Source: Streptomyces malachitofuscus (lineage in GTDB: Bacteria > Actinomycetota > Actinomycetes > Streptomycetales > Streptomycetaceae). Taken from it: a stretch of 64,000 nt of DNA. The notes under the pieces were generated by a model. The model searched no databases. It was not told the DNA's origin and saw only the letters and a program-made list of their open reading frames with translations. A program made the position numbers and the translations under genes. The stretch is taken from assembly GCF_014650055.1 (NCBI RefSeq), contig NZ_BMUF01000003.1, forward strand, positions 186,001 through 250,000, given 5' to 3'. Of this stretch, positions 50,272 to 59,272 are shown piece by piece (position 1 is the first letter of the stretch; each line of letters starts with the position of its first letter).

Positions 50272-51570
50272 TTGAGTCACAAGCGAATTCCGAAGCGCAA
50301 GGCCGCGATAGCCGCGGGCGGTGTGGTGGCGCTCGGAGCCGCCGCGATCCTGCTCCCGAACGCCAACGCGTCGCAGGACGGCGCGTCCGGCGACGCAGCG
50401 GCGGCGCCGAAGACCCTGAAGGCGGGCGACGCCTCGGATCTCGCCTCGCAGCTCGCCGGGCTCCTCGGCGACGCGTTCGCCGGCTCCTACTACGACGGCG
50501 AGAACAAGCAGCTCGTCGTCAACGTCGTACCGGGCGACAACAACAACGTGATCGTGCAGGCCAAGAAGGCGGGCGCGGCCGTCCGCGAGGTCGACAACAG
50601 CATGACCGAGCTGGAGGACGGGGCGCGGACGCTGAAGGCGGAAGCGACCATCCCCGGCACGTCGTGGGCCGTGGACCCGCGCACCAACAAGATCCTCGTC
50701 ACCGCCGACAGCACGGTGACCGGCGAGAAGTGGGACCAACTGGAGTCCACCGTGCAGAGCCTCGGCTCGGGCATGGCGACCATCAAGAAGTCCGCGGGCA
50801 CCTTCAAGACGTTCGTGTCCGGCGGTGACGCCATCTTCGCCGGCGGAGCGCGCTGCTCGCTCGGCTTCAACGTCACCGCGGGCGACGGCACTCCGGCGTT
50901 CCTGACGGCCGGTCACTGTGCCGCCGGGGGCGACCAGTGGTCCGACGCGCAGGGCGGTCAGCCGATCGCCACCGTCGACCAGGCGGTCTTCCCGGGCCAG
51001 GGCGACTTCGCACTCGTGAAGTACGACGACCCCGCCACGCAGGCGCCGAGCGAGGTCAACGTCGGCGACCAGACGGTGCCGATCTCCCAGGCCGCGGAGG
51101 CCACCGTCGGCCAGCAGGTGTTCCGGATGGGCAGCACCACCGGGCTCGCCGACGGTCAGGTGCTCGGCCTGAACGCCACGGTGAACTACCCGGAGGGCAC
51201 GGTCACCGGTCTCATCCAGACCAACGTCTGCGCCGAACCCGGTGACAGCGGAGGCTCGATGTTCACCCAGGACGGCCTCGCCATCGGCCTGACCTCGGGC
51301 GGCAGCGGCGACTGCACGTCCGGCGGCGAGACGTTCTTCCAGCCGGTCACCACGGCCCTGGAGGCGGTGGGCGCGACCCTCGGCGCGGGAGACGGCGCGG
51401 GCGCCGGCGACCAGGCGGGCGGCGGTGAGCAGGCCGGAGGTCAGGACGCCGGCGCTGAGCAGCCCGGCGCCGGAGAGGAAGCGGGCGCGGGCGAGGAGGC
51501 CGGCGCGGGCGCGGGTGACGCAGCCGGCGAGGAAGCCGAGGACGACTCCGGCCTGACCCAGACCCACTGA
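50272..51570 (+). CDS. Secreted S1 (streptogrisin/alpha-lytic-type) protease with acidic tail
   Basis: This is a 432-aa precursor with TTG as start (AGGAGGT 8 nt upstream). A signal peptide (AIAAGGVVALGAAAILLPNANA) is followed by a ~150-aa prodomain, then the catalytic domain: H215 in FLTAGHC, D245 in GDFALV, S326 in GDSGGSMF. The Cys pattern is of the streptogrisin type. The last ~70 residues (AGDQAGGGEQAGGQDAGAEQ) are Gly/Ala/Glu-rich low complexity ending LTQTH. It is divergent to the peptide-export operon. It may process or degrade peptides outside; no substrate is known. Confidence 0.88.
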   Translation: MSHKRIPKRKAAIAAGGVVALGAAAILLPNANASQDGASGDAAAAPKTLKAGDASDLASQLAGLLGDAFAGSYYDGENKQLVVNVVPGDNNNVIVQAKKAGAAVREVDNSMTELEDGARTLKAEATIPGTSWAVDPRTNKILVTADSTVTGEKWDQLESTVQSLGSGMATIKKSAGTFKTFVSGGDAIFAGGARCSLGFNVTAGDGTPAFLTAGHCAAGGDQWSDAQGGQPIATVDQAVFPGQGDFALVKYDDPATQAPSEVNVGDQTVPISQAAEATVGQQVFRMGSTTGLADGQVLGLNATVNYPEGTVTGLIQTNVCAEPGDSGGSMFTQDGLAIGLTSGGSGDCTSGGETFFQPVTTALEAVGATLGAGDGAGAGDQAGGGEQAGGQDAGAEQPGAGEEAGAGEEAGAGAGDAAGEEAEDDSGLTQTH

Positions 51571-51943
51571 CACCCCCACCCCGAGGCAACCCGGCCCGGC
51601 CCCGCCCCACATCCCCGGCGAGGCCGGGCCACTCGCGTGGCGCGGAGAGGGCCGGGTTGCTGGAGGACGCCCTGTGCCGCCCCGCATGCCGCCGGGCAGC
51701 CGGGTGGGCCGGCGCGGGCGCGGGTGACGCAGCCGGCGAGGAAGCCGAGGACGACTCCGGCCTGACCCAGACCCACTGACACCCCCACCCCGAGGCAACC
51801 CGGCATCCGCGGCGAGGCCGGGCCACGGGCGCCCGGGCCGGGGCACTGCCCCACCTTCCCCCGGGTGCCGGGGTCCCGCCCCGCGCCACTGGTGGGCACC
51901 TCACCATCGTGCCGGGCAGCCGGGTGGGCCCGAGCGGGCCGGT
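51498..51943. repeat. Tandem duplication of the protease gene's 3' end
   Basis: A 98-bp stretch at 51498-51595 (last 24 codons plus stop of the protease gene and 25 bp beyond) is repeated exactly at 51707-51804. The distance is 209 bp. GGCGAGGCCGGGCCA occurs after each copy, and CCGGGCAGCCGGGTGGGCC occurs at ~51692 and ~51914, so the duplicated unit was ~209 bp and the second copy has decayed. There is no gene in the region up to the phosphatase end at 51944. Confidence 0.9.
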
Positions 51944-54088
51944 TCAGGTGTCCGGCAGTGCCCTGAGGAGCAGTACCGCGATGTCGTCCAGGCGGCCCTC
52001 CGCGTCCGCCCCGTGCTGCACCAGCGCGTCCGCGAGCTCGTCCAGCGGCAGGTCGCCCAGGTCCGCGAGGCGCCGGCTGAGATCGGCGACGGCGTCCTCG
52101 AAGTCCGTACCCGGGGACTCCACCAGACCGTCGGTGTACAGCACGAGCAGCGAACCCGGCGCGAGGTCCACCTCCGTCGACGGATAGGCCGCCGAGCCGT
52201 CGATCCCCAGCAGCGGGCCACCGGCCAGGTCCAGCACCCGGACCCGCCCGTCCGGCCTGCGCAGCAGTGGCGGCGGATGACCCGCCCGGGACATCACGGC
52301 CCGGCCGTGCGCGGGATCGAGCCGCAGATACAGACAGCTCGCGAACAGCTCCGAACCCAGGTCCAGCAGCAGCCGGTTGGTGCTGCGCATGACCTCCTCC
52401 GGCGCCTGCCCGACGGCCGTGTACGCGCGCACGGCGGTGCGGACCTGCCCCATCAGCCCGGCCGCCGTCACGTTGTGCCCCTGCACGTCCCCGATCACCG
52501 CGGCCGCCATGCCCTGCGTCGGCACCAGGTCGTAGAAGTCGCCCCCGATCTCCATCCCCTGGGTCGCCGGCAGATAGCGCGCGGCCGCCTCGATACCGGT
52601 CAGCGACGGGAGCGTGTGCGGCAGCAGCGCCTCCTGCAGCCCGTGCGCCAGCCGGTGCTTGGCGTCGTAGAGCAGGGCCCGCTCCAGAGCCTGGGCGATC
52701 AACCCCGCCAGACTGGTCAGGACCGCCCGCTCCTCCGTCGCGAAGTGGTGCGAGGCGGTGTAGGACAGCACGCACGTCCCCACCGGACGGCCCGAGGCGA
52801 TCAGCGGCAGATACGCCCACGCCGTGAACTCGGACAGGTGCACCGCCAGCGCCGGATACAGGCGCTCGAGCTCCGCACGGGACTCGAAGAAGGCGGGCAC
52901 TCCGGTGCGCAGCACCTGGCTGCCGGGGGTCGGCTCCGACAGCGGCATCCCGTCGTACCGCTCCACCACCCGCGGATCCCGGTACCCGCGGTGTCCCAGG
53001 ATGCGCAGCCGGCCCGCCCGGGACCCGAGGACCACCAGTCCCTGACTGCCCACCGCCGGCGCGATCTCGTCCGCGACGAGCTGCACCACGTCGTGCACCC
53101 CGACCGCCTCGGTCAGCGCACCGGCCAGGCTCAGCACCTGGGAGATGGTGACCAGCCGCGTGCCCGCCCGCTCCGGCCGCGGCGCCGTACGGTTCATCTC
53201 CGCGACCGCGCGCGCCCGGCTGATGCGGACGCTGAGTCCGGTGGTGCTCGGATACAGCCGGAAGGACAGCCACTCGTTCGGCGGACGCAGCGCGACGAAC
53301 GAGGTGACGTGCTGGCTGAACAGCGCGGCCCGGTAGCGGTCCTCGTACACGGGGTCGTTCAGCCACGGCACCGACGCCCACAGATGGGCGCCGAGCAGCC
53401 GGGTGGTCGGGACGTCGAGCAGTTCGGAGGCGGCGGCGTTGGCGAAGCCGACCCGCCCGTGCACATCGAGCGAGCACAGGCCGTACGGCAGCCGGGACAC
53501 CATTCGGGCCGCCTCCACCGAGCCGAGCGTGCCGGCCATGCCGCCCACCAGCGGTGCCGCCAGCAGATCCGGTTCGGGTGCCAGCGGCAGGCTCTGCTCG
53601 GCGGCCCGCTCCAGCCGCACCGCCAGCCGGTCGCAGGCGGCGGTCAGGTGATCGCGCTCCCAGTCGGACAGCTCCGGCGGGTGCGCGCCGGGCCAGGTCA
53701 CGAAGACCGCGCCGTACGCCTTCGTCGCGGTCGCCACCGGCAGCGCGGCCAGGGAGAAGGGGTACGGCAGCACCATGGCGATCCGGGGATAGTGGCGGGC
53801 CATCTCCTCCTCGCCGCCCACCCAGACCAGACGCCGCTCACGCACCGCGTCGGACACCGGGATCGGGGCGCTGAGCCCCACCCGCTCCCACGGGGCCGCG
53901 AAGGCGCGGGGCAGCCCCGCCATGACCGCCATCTCCAGCACCGGCTGGTCCGGCGCGAGCAGGTACACCGCACCGGAGTGCGCGTGCACCTCGTCCATCA
54001 TCGAGGCCAGCGACAGCGACAGCAGTGGACGGCCGACCGGCGTCCGCACACCGGCGGGCGCCTGCGCGGAGGACTGCCCCTCGGACAC
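51944..54088 (-). CDS. GAF-PAS-GAF-SpoIIE phosphatase
   Basis: This is a 714-aa protein; GTG 54088 has GAGGAGGT 9 nt before, while 54118 is a longer option. It has a GAF-like N-terminal domain, a PAS-like part (LPYGLCSLDVHGRVGFANAAASELL), a second GAF (AVGVHDVVQLVADEIAPAV) and a PP2C/SpoIIE domain: ATQGMEIGGDFYDLV, AVIGDVQGHNVTA, RAGHPPPLL, LVLYTDGLVESPG, LDDIAVLLL. It has no kinase domain. It would dephosphorylate an anti-sigma antagonist in response to signals sensed by GAF/PAS. It is 270 bp from the divergent phosphatase gene. Confidence 0.87.
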   Translation of the reverse strand: MSEGQSSAQAPAGVRTPVGRPLLSLSLASMMDEVHAHSGAVYLLAPDQPVLEMAVMAGLPRAFAAPWERVGLSAPIPVSDAVRERRLVWVGGEEEMARHYPRIAMVLPYPFSLAALPVATATKAYGAVFVTWPGAHPPELSDWERDHLTAACDRLAVRLERAAEQSLPLAPEPDLLAAPLVGGMAGTLGSVEAARMVSRLPYGLCSLDVHGRVGFANAAASELLDVPTTRLLGAHLWASVPWLNDPVYEDRYRAALFSQHVTSFVALRPPNEWLSFRLYPSTTGLSVRISRARAVAEMNRTAPRPERAGTRLVTISQVLSLAGALTEAVGVHDVVQLVADEIAPAVGSQGLVVLGSRAGRLRILGHRGYRDPRVVERYDGMPLSEPTPGSQVLRTGVPAFFESRAELERLYPALAVHLSEFTAWAYLPLIASGRPVGTCVLSYTASHHFATEERAVLTSLAGLIAQALERALLYDAKHRLAHGLQEALLPHTLPSLTGIEAAARYLPATQGMEIGGDFYDLVPTQGMAAAVIGDVQGHNVTAAGLMGQVRTAVRAYTAVGQAPEEVMRSTNRLLLDLGSELFASCLYLRLDPAHGRAVMSRAGHPPPLLRRPDGRVRVLDLAGGPLLGIDGSAAYPSTEVDLAPGSLLVLYTDGLVESPGTDFEDAVADLSRRLADLGDLPLDELADALVQHGADAEGRLDDIAVLLLRALPDT

Positions 54089-54357
54089 GCCGACCACCTC
54101 CTCGCACGGCCGCGCCACCGGCCACGGGACTCAAATCTCCCTCTTCTGGGGCCCGCGCGCACGACGAGCGGCGAGCCACAAGGGGCCGGATGCCCGGGGG
54201 AGCGGGCCGGAACCCCGTCCCGCTCCCGTGACGCACCACTCCGGTTACCCCGCGCCCGGCGCCATAAGGCTCGCGTCGAGGCGCCGGCGGGCGCAGGGTC
54301 CCCCGGCGCACCGCCGAACGCCCGCAGGGGCTGCGCAGGCGACCCATAAGCGCTGTA

Positions 54358-56802
54358 ATGGCCAACGTGGTCGGTGAGGGCGCTGCGGGACGCAGCAGGA
54401 GAACGCTGCGTACGGAAGGCGCCCTGACCGCGATCGCGGTCGATCCGGATTCACCCCAACGGACGCGCAGGATCCTGGAGCAGGCCCTCGTCTTCGCCGG
54501 CGCCGCGTTCGCCGCCCTGTACACACCCGGCGCGGACGGAGAACTGCTCTATCTGGCGGAGTCCGCCGGAGTCCCGAGGACGCTGTGCGGGGTGCGCGAC
54601 AGCTACTCCGCCGCAGGGCACTCCCCGGTGGCCGAGGCGTACCGCGGGCGGCCGGTGTGGCTGGGGCCGGAGGACCTCGCGGCACAGGCCCAGTCGCGGC
54701 GCGTGCCCAGCCGCGACTTCCATCTGGCGGCCCTGCCCGTACGCCACGACGGCGGAGGCTGTCTGCTCGCGGTGAGCGAGCGCGCCGGCGGCTTCGACGC
54801 CGACGACCGCCTCTGCCTCGGCCTCGTCGCCGACGCCATGGCCTTCCCCACGGCACCCGCGCCCGCCGACGGCTCGGAACTGCCGCCGGGCGGCTTCAGC
54901 CTCGCCATGGACACCGGCCGGGTCCGCGTCGACGAGGCCGTCCTGGAACTGTTCGGCATGGACCCGGGCGAGTTCGACGGGCGGGTGGAGACACTGCTGG
55001 GCCTGACGGTGCCGGAGGACCTGCCCTCGCTCATGTCCGTCGTCGAGGCCGACCACATGACGATCGGCGAGCGGGAACTGGAGTTCCGGGTGCTCCAGCC
55101 CGCCGGCCCGCCCAAGTGGCTCCGGCTGCGCGGCCGCCTGGTGCCGGGCGGCGAGGGGCGCCCGGCGCGGCTCGTCGGCTCCGTCGCCGACGCCTCGACG
55201 CTGCGCTCCGACATCACGGACGTGGCCCGCGTCCAGCGCCTGGCCGCCGCCCTGGCCACCGCCGTCACCGTCCGCGACGTCGGCAAGGCCGTGGTCGCCG
55301 CACTGCGCAGGCCGCTGCGGGCCGACCGGATCGCGCTCGCCGAACTGGAGAGCGACCGGCTCGTCGTCACCGTGCTCGACCCGCCCGAACCCGAGGCCTG
55401 GCCGGAGCTTTGGCGTGCGGAGTGGCGCACCGAGTGGCCCGACGCCCCCGTGCGCACCATGCCGACCCTCGCCGCCGCGCTGCGCGAGGGCCGCGCGGGC
55501 ATCTGGCCCGCCGGGTCCCCGCTGGAGGCCGCGCTCGCCGAGGTGGGCCCGGGCGGCCTGGCCGTGCTTCCGCTGCCCGCAGGCAACCGCATGGCCGGAG
55601 CCTGCCTGATCGGCTGGGACACCCCGCACGACTTCGGCGCCGACGAACGCGCCCTGCTCACCGCCGCCGCGGGCCTCGCCGGACAGGCCCTGATGCGGGC
55701 GCGCGCCCTCGACGCCGAGCACGAACTGGTCGGCATGCTGCAACGCCAGCTGCTGCCGCGCCGCCTGCCCCGGCTGCCCGGCGCGGTCGCCGTCGCCCGG
55801 TATCTGCCCAGTACCGCCGGGCTGGAGCTGGGCGGCGACTGGTACGACGTGATCCCGCTGCCCGACAACCACGTCGCGCTCGTCATCGGCGACGTCCAGG
55901 GCCACAGCGCCGGCGCCGCCACCCTCATGGGCCAGATGCGCACCGCGCTGCGCGCCTACGCCGTCGAGGGGCACCCGCCGGACGTGGTGGTCTCCCACGC
56001 CAACCGGCTGCTCATGGACATGGAGACCGATCTCTTCGCCACGTGCTGCTATGTCGACATCGACATGGAGGAGGGCTTCGCCTGGTGCGTCCGCGCCGGC
56101 CACCTGCCGCCGGTCCTGCGTCACCCGGACGGCCGTACGGAGATCGCGGAGGCCGAGGGCGGCCCACCGCTCGGGGTGGTGCGGCAGAGCGACTTCCCCA
56201 TGAGTCCGCTCCGGCTGCAGCCCGGCACGATGGTCGCGCTCACCACGGACGGCCTGGTCGAGTCGCACGAGGCCGACATCGACGAGGGCATGGACCGCTT
56301 CGCGCGGCAGCTGTCCGGTGCCGACCCCGCCCACCTCGGGGCGGTCGCGGACGCCCTGCTCGGCAAGGCCCCGCGCAGCGACGACGTGGCGCTGCTGCTG
56401 ATGCGGTACGACGGCATGACCTCGCGCCCGCTGCGGGAGAGCTGGACGGTGTGGCGGGTGCCCCAGGCGGTGGGGCACGCCCGCCGCTTCACCCGGCGCA
56501 CCCTGCGCTCCTGGGGTGTGACCGAGGACCTCGACGCCCCCCTGCTCGCCGTCTCCGAGCTGGTCACCAACGCCCTGGTGCACACCGACGGCCAGGTCCG
56601 GCTCGACCTCACCCTGGTCAACGGGCGGCTGCGCCTCGCCGTGGCCGACGCCTCGCCCCGCACCCCGGTGAAGCCCACCAGCATCGGCTGGGAGGCCACC
56701 GGAGGCCGGGGCATCCTGCTCGTCGAGGCCGTGTCGGAGGCCTGGGGCACACTCCCCGTCAGCGGGGGCAAGCAGGTGTGGGCGGAATTCGTCCTGCACT
56801 GA
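54358..56802 (+). CDS. GAF-PAS-GAF-SpoIIE phosphatase-ATPase
   Basis: This is an 814-aa protein. Domains in order: GAF (VDPDSPQRTRRILEQALVFAG), PAS-like (FSLAMDTGRVRVDEAVLELFGMD), GAF (RPLRADRIALAELES), PP2C/SpoIIE (GLELGGDWYDVIPL, LVIGDVQGHSAGA, RAGHLPPVL, RSDDVALLLM), and HATPase_c (LLAVSELVTNALVHTDGQ, TGGRGILLVEAVSEAWG). It combines a phosphatase and an anti-sigma-type kinase in one chain, like the 25376-27754 protein. It is divergent to the previous phosphatase. There is no clear ribosome site before ATG 54358. Confidence 0.87.
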   Translation: MANVVGEGAAGRSRRTLRTEGALTAIAVDPDSPQRTRRILEQALVFAGAAFAALYTPGADGELLYLAESAGVPRTLCGVRDSYSAAGHSPVAEAYRGRPVWLGPEDLAAQAQSRRVPSRDFHLAALPVRHDGGGCLLAVSERAGGFDADDRLCLGLVADAMAFPTAPAPADGSELPPGGFSLAMDTGRVRVDEAVLELFGMDPGEFDGRVETLLGLTVPEDLPSLMSVVEADHMTIGERELEFRVLQPAGPPKWLRLRGRLVPGGEGRPARLVGSVADASTLRSDITDVARVQRLAAALATAVTVRDVGKAVVAALRRPLRADRIALAELESDRLVVTVLDPPEPEAWPELWRAEWRTEWPDAPVRTMPTLAAALREGRAGIWPAGSPLEAALAEVGPGGLAVLPLPAGNRMAGACLIGWDTPHDFGADERALLTAAAGLAGQALMRARALDAEHELVGMLQRQLLPRRLPRLPGAVAVARYLPSTAGLELGGDWYDVIPLPDNHVALVIGDVQGHSAGAATLMGQMRTALRAYAVEGHPPDVVVSHANRLLMDMETDLFATCCYVDIDMEEGFAWCVRAGHLPPVLRHPDGRTEIAEAEGGPPLGVVRQSDFPMSPLRLQPGTMVALTTDGLVESHEADIDEGMDRFARQLSGADPAHLGAVADALLGKAPRSDDVALLLMRYDGMTSRPLRESWTVWRVPQAVGHARRFTRRTLRSWGVTEDLDAPLLAVSELVTNALVHTDGQVRLDLTLVNGRLRLAVADASPRTPVKPTSIGWEATGGRGILLVEAVSEAWGTLPVSGGKQVWAEFVLH

Positions 56803-56879
56803 CGACGGCAGCGGCGGCGAGGACGGGGACGGAAGGCAAGCGGCAGGGCGGCAGGCGGCACCGCCGCCCCGGGGCGCCG

Positions 56880-57572
56880 TCAGAGCCGCTTCAGCAACTC
56901 CTGGGCGAGCGGCGCGGAGGACGCCGGGTTCTGACCGGTGATCAGGCCCCGGTCGGTCACCACGTTCGGCAGCCACGGCGCTCCCGCCCGCACCCGCACA
57001 CCGGCCTCGGTGAGCCGGCCCTCGAGCAGCCACCGCACCTTGTCGCCGAGGCCGCCCTGAATCTCCTCGGCGTCGGTGAACGCGGCGACCTCGTAACCGG
57101 CGAAGGCGTTGGTGCCGTCCGCCCGTACGGCGGCGAGCAGGGCGGCCGGGCCGTGGCAGACCACGGCGAGCGGCTTGCCCGCATCCAGCGTCTCCACGAG
57201 CAGCCGGCCGGAGCCGGGGTGCACGGCGAGGTCCTCCATGGGGCCGTGGCCACCGGGGTAGAAGACCGCCGCGTACTCGTCCGGCCGGACGTCCTCCAGC
57301 CGGAGCGGCCGCCGGAGCTCGGTGAAGGACTCCAGTGCCTTTACGAGACGGTCCGCGTTCTCCGGGCCGCCGTTCATCTCGGGCGTGAGGGAGGCCGGGT
57401 CGACGGTGGGCACGACCCCGCCGGGAGTGGCGACGACGACCTCGTGACCCGCGGCCCGCAACGCCTCGTACGGTGCGACGGCCTCCTCGGCCCAGAAGCC
57501 GGTGGGGTGCGTGGTGCCGTCGGCCAGGGTCAGCCGGTCGGCGCCGGTGACGACGAAAAGAATCTTCGACAT
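56880..57572 (-). CDS. DJ-1/PfpI-family (Hsp31-like) glyoxalase III/chaperone
   Basis: This is a 230-aa protein: ILFVVTGADRLTLADGTTHPTGFWAEEAVAPYEAL, VVATPGG, YAAVFYPGGHGPMEDL, and the nucleophile-elbow Cys in AVVCHGPAAL. This matches the Hsp31/type 1 glutamine-amidotransferase-like group, which degrades methylglyoxal or repairs glycated proteins. It is divergent to the LysR gene with ~130 bp between, and is probably its target. Confidence 0.88.
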   Translation of the reverse strand: MSKILFVVTGADRLTLADGTTHPTGFWAEEAVAPYEALRAAGHEVVVATPGGVVPTVDPASLTPEMNGGPENADRLVKALESFTELRRPLRLEDVRPDEYAAVFYPGGHGPMEDLAVHPGSGRLLVETLDAGKPLAVVCHGPAALLAAVRADGTNAFAGYEVAAFTDAEEIQGGLGDKVRWLLEGRLTEAGVRVRAGAPWLPNVVTDRGLITGQNPASSAPLAQELLKRL

Positions 57573-57688
57573 GTGCTCACTTCCGGTGCACGGTTGCTTT
57601 CGACACCTCGACGGTAGAGGCCCCGACCTCATGCATTCCAATGCCGAATTCCATGTCAGCCATAGGGAAACCAATGGGTGACCGCGGG

Positions 57689-57694
57689 TAGTCT
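57689..57694 (+). promoter_or_regulatory. Minus-10 box of the leaderless LysR promoter
   Basis: TAGTCT ends 7 nt before GTG 57702 and there is no ribosome site between. Upstream at 57630-57650 lies ATTCCAATGCCGAATTCC, a possible LysR site with repeated TTCC half-sites. Confidence 0.35.
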
Positions 57695-57701
57695 CGTAGC
57701 C

Positions 57702-58640
57702 GTGAGCCGCAGCGAGGACGACCGCACGCCCGGGGACGGCACCGTCCCGCCCGACCTGAACCTGCTGCGCACCTTCCTCGCGGTGCACCGTTCCGGCTCC
57801 TTCACGGCCGCCGCACAGCTGCTGGGCCTGTCGCAGCCCACGGTGACCACCCAGATCCGCTCGCTGGAACGGCAGACAGGGCGCGAGCTGTTCGAACGAC
57901 TGCCCAGGGGTGTCGCGCCGACCGCCGTGGCCGACGAGCTGGCCGCCCGGATCGCCGCCCCGCTCGACGCGCTTGCCGAGGCCACCGGACACGGCTCGCC
58001 CGCGCGGGCCCGCCCCGCGCCCGTCCACCTCGCCGGTCCCGCCGAACTGCTCGCCACCCGGGCGCTGCCCGCACTCGCCCCCCTGGTGGCCCGAGGGGTA
58101 CGGCTGCGCGTCACGGAGGGCCTGAGCGACCGGCTGCTCGACGAACTGCGCGCGGGCCGCCACGACCTGATGATCGCCACGAGCCGCCCGCGCGGCCGGA
58201 CCCTGAGCGCGGTGCCGCTGGTGGACGAGGAGTTCGTGCTGGTGGCCGCGCCCGCCCTGGCCGGAGGACTGCGCGCGCGGCTCGCCGCCGACGGCCCCGG
58301 CGCGCTGCACGGCGTACCGCTGCTCGCCTACGCCGAGGACCTGCCCATCGTCCGCCGCTACTGGCGGCACGTCTTCGGCAGGCGTCTGAACTGCCGTGCC
58401 GCCGTCTCCGTCCCGGACCTGCGGGCCGTGCTGGCCCTGGTGGTGGCCGGGGCCGGGTTCAGTGTGCTGCCCCGGTATCTGTGCGAGGACGACCTGGCCT
58501 CTGGTGCCCTGGCCCTTCTCGACGAGCCCGAGGACGCCCCGATCAACACCGGTTACCTGGTGCGGCGGCCCGGAACGTCCGACAACCCGCATGTGGCGCT
58601 CGTCCACGACCGTCTGCTGGAGGCGGCCCGAGCCTGGTGA
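57702..58640 (+). CDS. LysR-family regulator
   Basis: This is a 312-aa protein. The N-terminal winged helix reads LNLLRTFLAVHRSGSFTAAAQLLGLSQPTVTTQIRSLERQTGRELFERLPRG. The effector domain (PVHLAGPAELLATRALPALA to FSVLPRYLCEDDLASGALALL) is the usual periplasmic-binding-like fold. It is divergent to the DJ-1 gene and likely controls it. GTG 57702 is preferred (leaderless with TAGTCT 7 nt ahead); an earlier GTG at 57678 is possible. Confidence 0.88.
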   Translation: MSRSEDDRTPGDGTVPPDLNLLRTFLAVHRSGSFTAAAQLLGLSQPTVTTQIRSLERQTGRELFERLPRGVAPTAVADELAARIAAPLDALAEATGHGSPARARPAPVHLAGPAELLATRALPALAPLVARGVRLRVTEGLSDRLLDELRAGRHDLMIATSRPRGRTLSAVPLVDEEFVLVAAPALAGGLRARLAADGPGALHGVPLLAYAEDLPIVRRYWRHVFGRRLNCRAAVSVPDLRAVLALVVAGAGFSVLPRYLCEDDLASGALALLDEPEDAPINTGYLVRRPGTSDNPHVALVHDRLLEAARAW

Positions 58641-58712
58641 CCCGGCGGCCGCACCGGGTACCCGGGACGCCCGACCCGAGGACCCCGAGGAATGGGACGA
58701 GAGGGATACGCC

Positions 58713-59132
58713 ATGACACAGCACGTCCGCGACATCATGACCGGCGCGCCGGTGACCGTCGGGCCGCAGACCTCCGTCGCACAGGTCGCCCGCATCATGC
58801 GCGACCGCGACCTGGGGGCGGTCCTGGTGACCGACGACGACGGGCTGCGCGGACTGGTCACCGACCGGGACCTGGTCGTGCGGTCGGTCTCCCGGGGCGT
58901 GGACACCGAGGAGACCACCGTGGCCGGTGCGTGCAGCGACGACCTGGTGACCGTGGGACCGGACGACGACCTGGACCTCGCCGTGCGGCTGATGCGTGAG
59001 CACGCCGTACGCCGCATCCCGGTCGTCGAGGACGGACGGCCCGTCGGGGTCGTGTCGTTGGGCGACGCCGCCATGGAGCGCGACCCGGAGTCGGCCCTCG
59101 GCGACATCAGCGTCGCCCGGCCCAACACCTGA
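58713..59132 (+). CDS. CBS-pair protein
   Basis: This is a 139-aa protein that consists of two CBS motifs (RDIMTGAPVTVGPQTSVAQVARIMRDRDLGAVLVTDDDGL; CSDDLVTVGPDDDLDLAVRLMREHAVRRIPVVEDG). It is likely an adenosine-nucleotide sensor of stress. GAGAGGGA precedes the ATG. A GGGTAC palindrome (CCGGGTACCCGG) lies at 58655-58666, but a matching -35 is weak. A hairpin follows the stop. Confidence 0.87.
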   Translation: MTQHVRDIMTGAPVTVGPQTSVAQVARIMRDRDLGAVLVTDDDGLRGLVTDRDLVVRSVSRGVDTEETTVAGACSDDLVTVGPDDDLDLAVRLMREHAVRRIPVVEDGRPVGVVSLGDAAMERDPESALGDISVARPNT

Positions 59133-59140
59133 GTTCGAGA

Positions 59141-59170
59141 GGCCCGTGGGGGAACTCCCCGCAACGGGCC
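59141..59170 (+). terminator. Hairpin after the CBS gene
   Basis: The arms GGCCCGT (59141-59147) and ACGGGCC (59164-59170) enclose a second stem, GGGGA with TCCCC. It lies 9 bp after the CBS stop and is probably its terminator. Confidence 0.5.
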
Positions 59171-59272
59171 GAGAGTTGCGGGCCGCCGCGGAGGGGCGCG
59201 ACGGCCGGGGGTTTGTCCGGCCCGGCGCCGGGGACCCGGAGGCCAGCGGATGCAGAAGGAAGATGATGTGTC

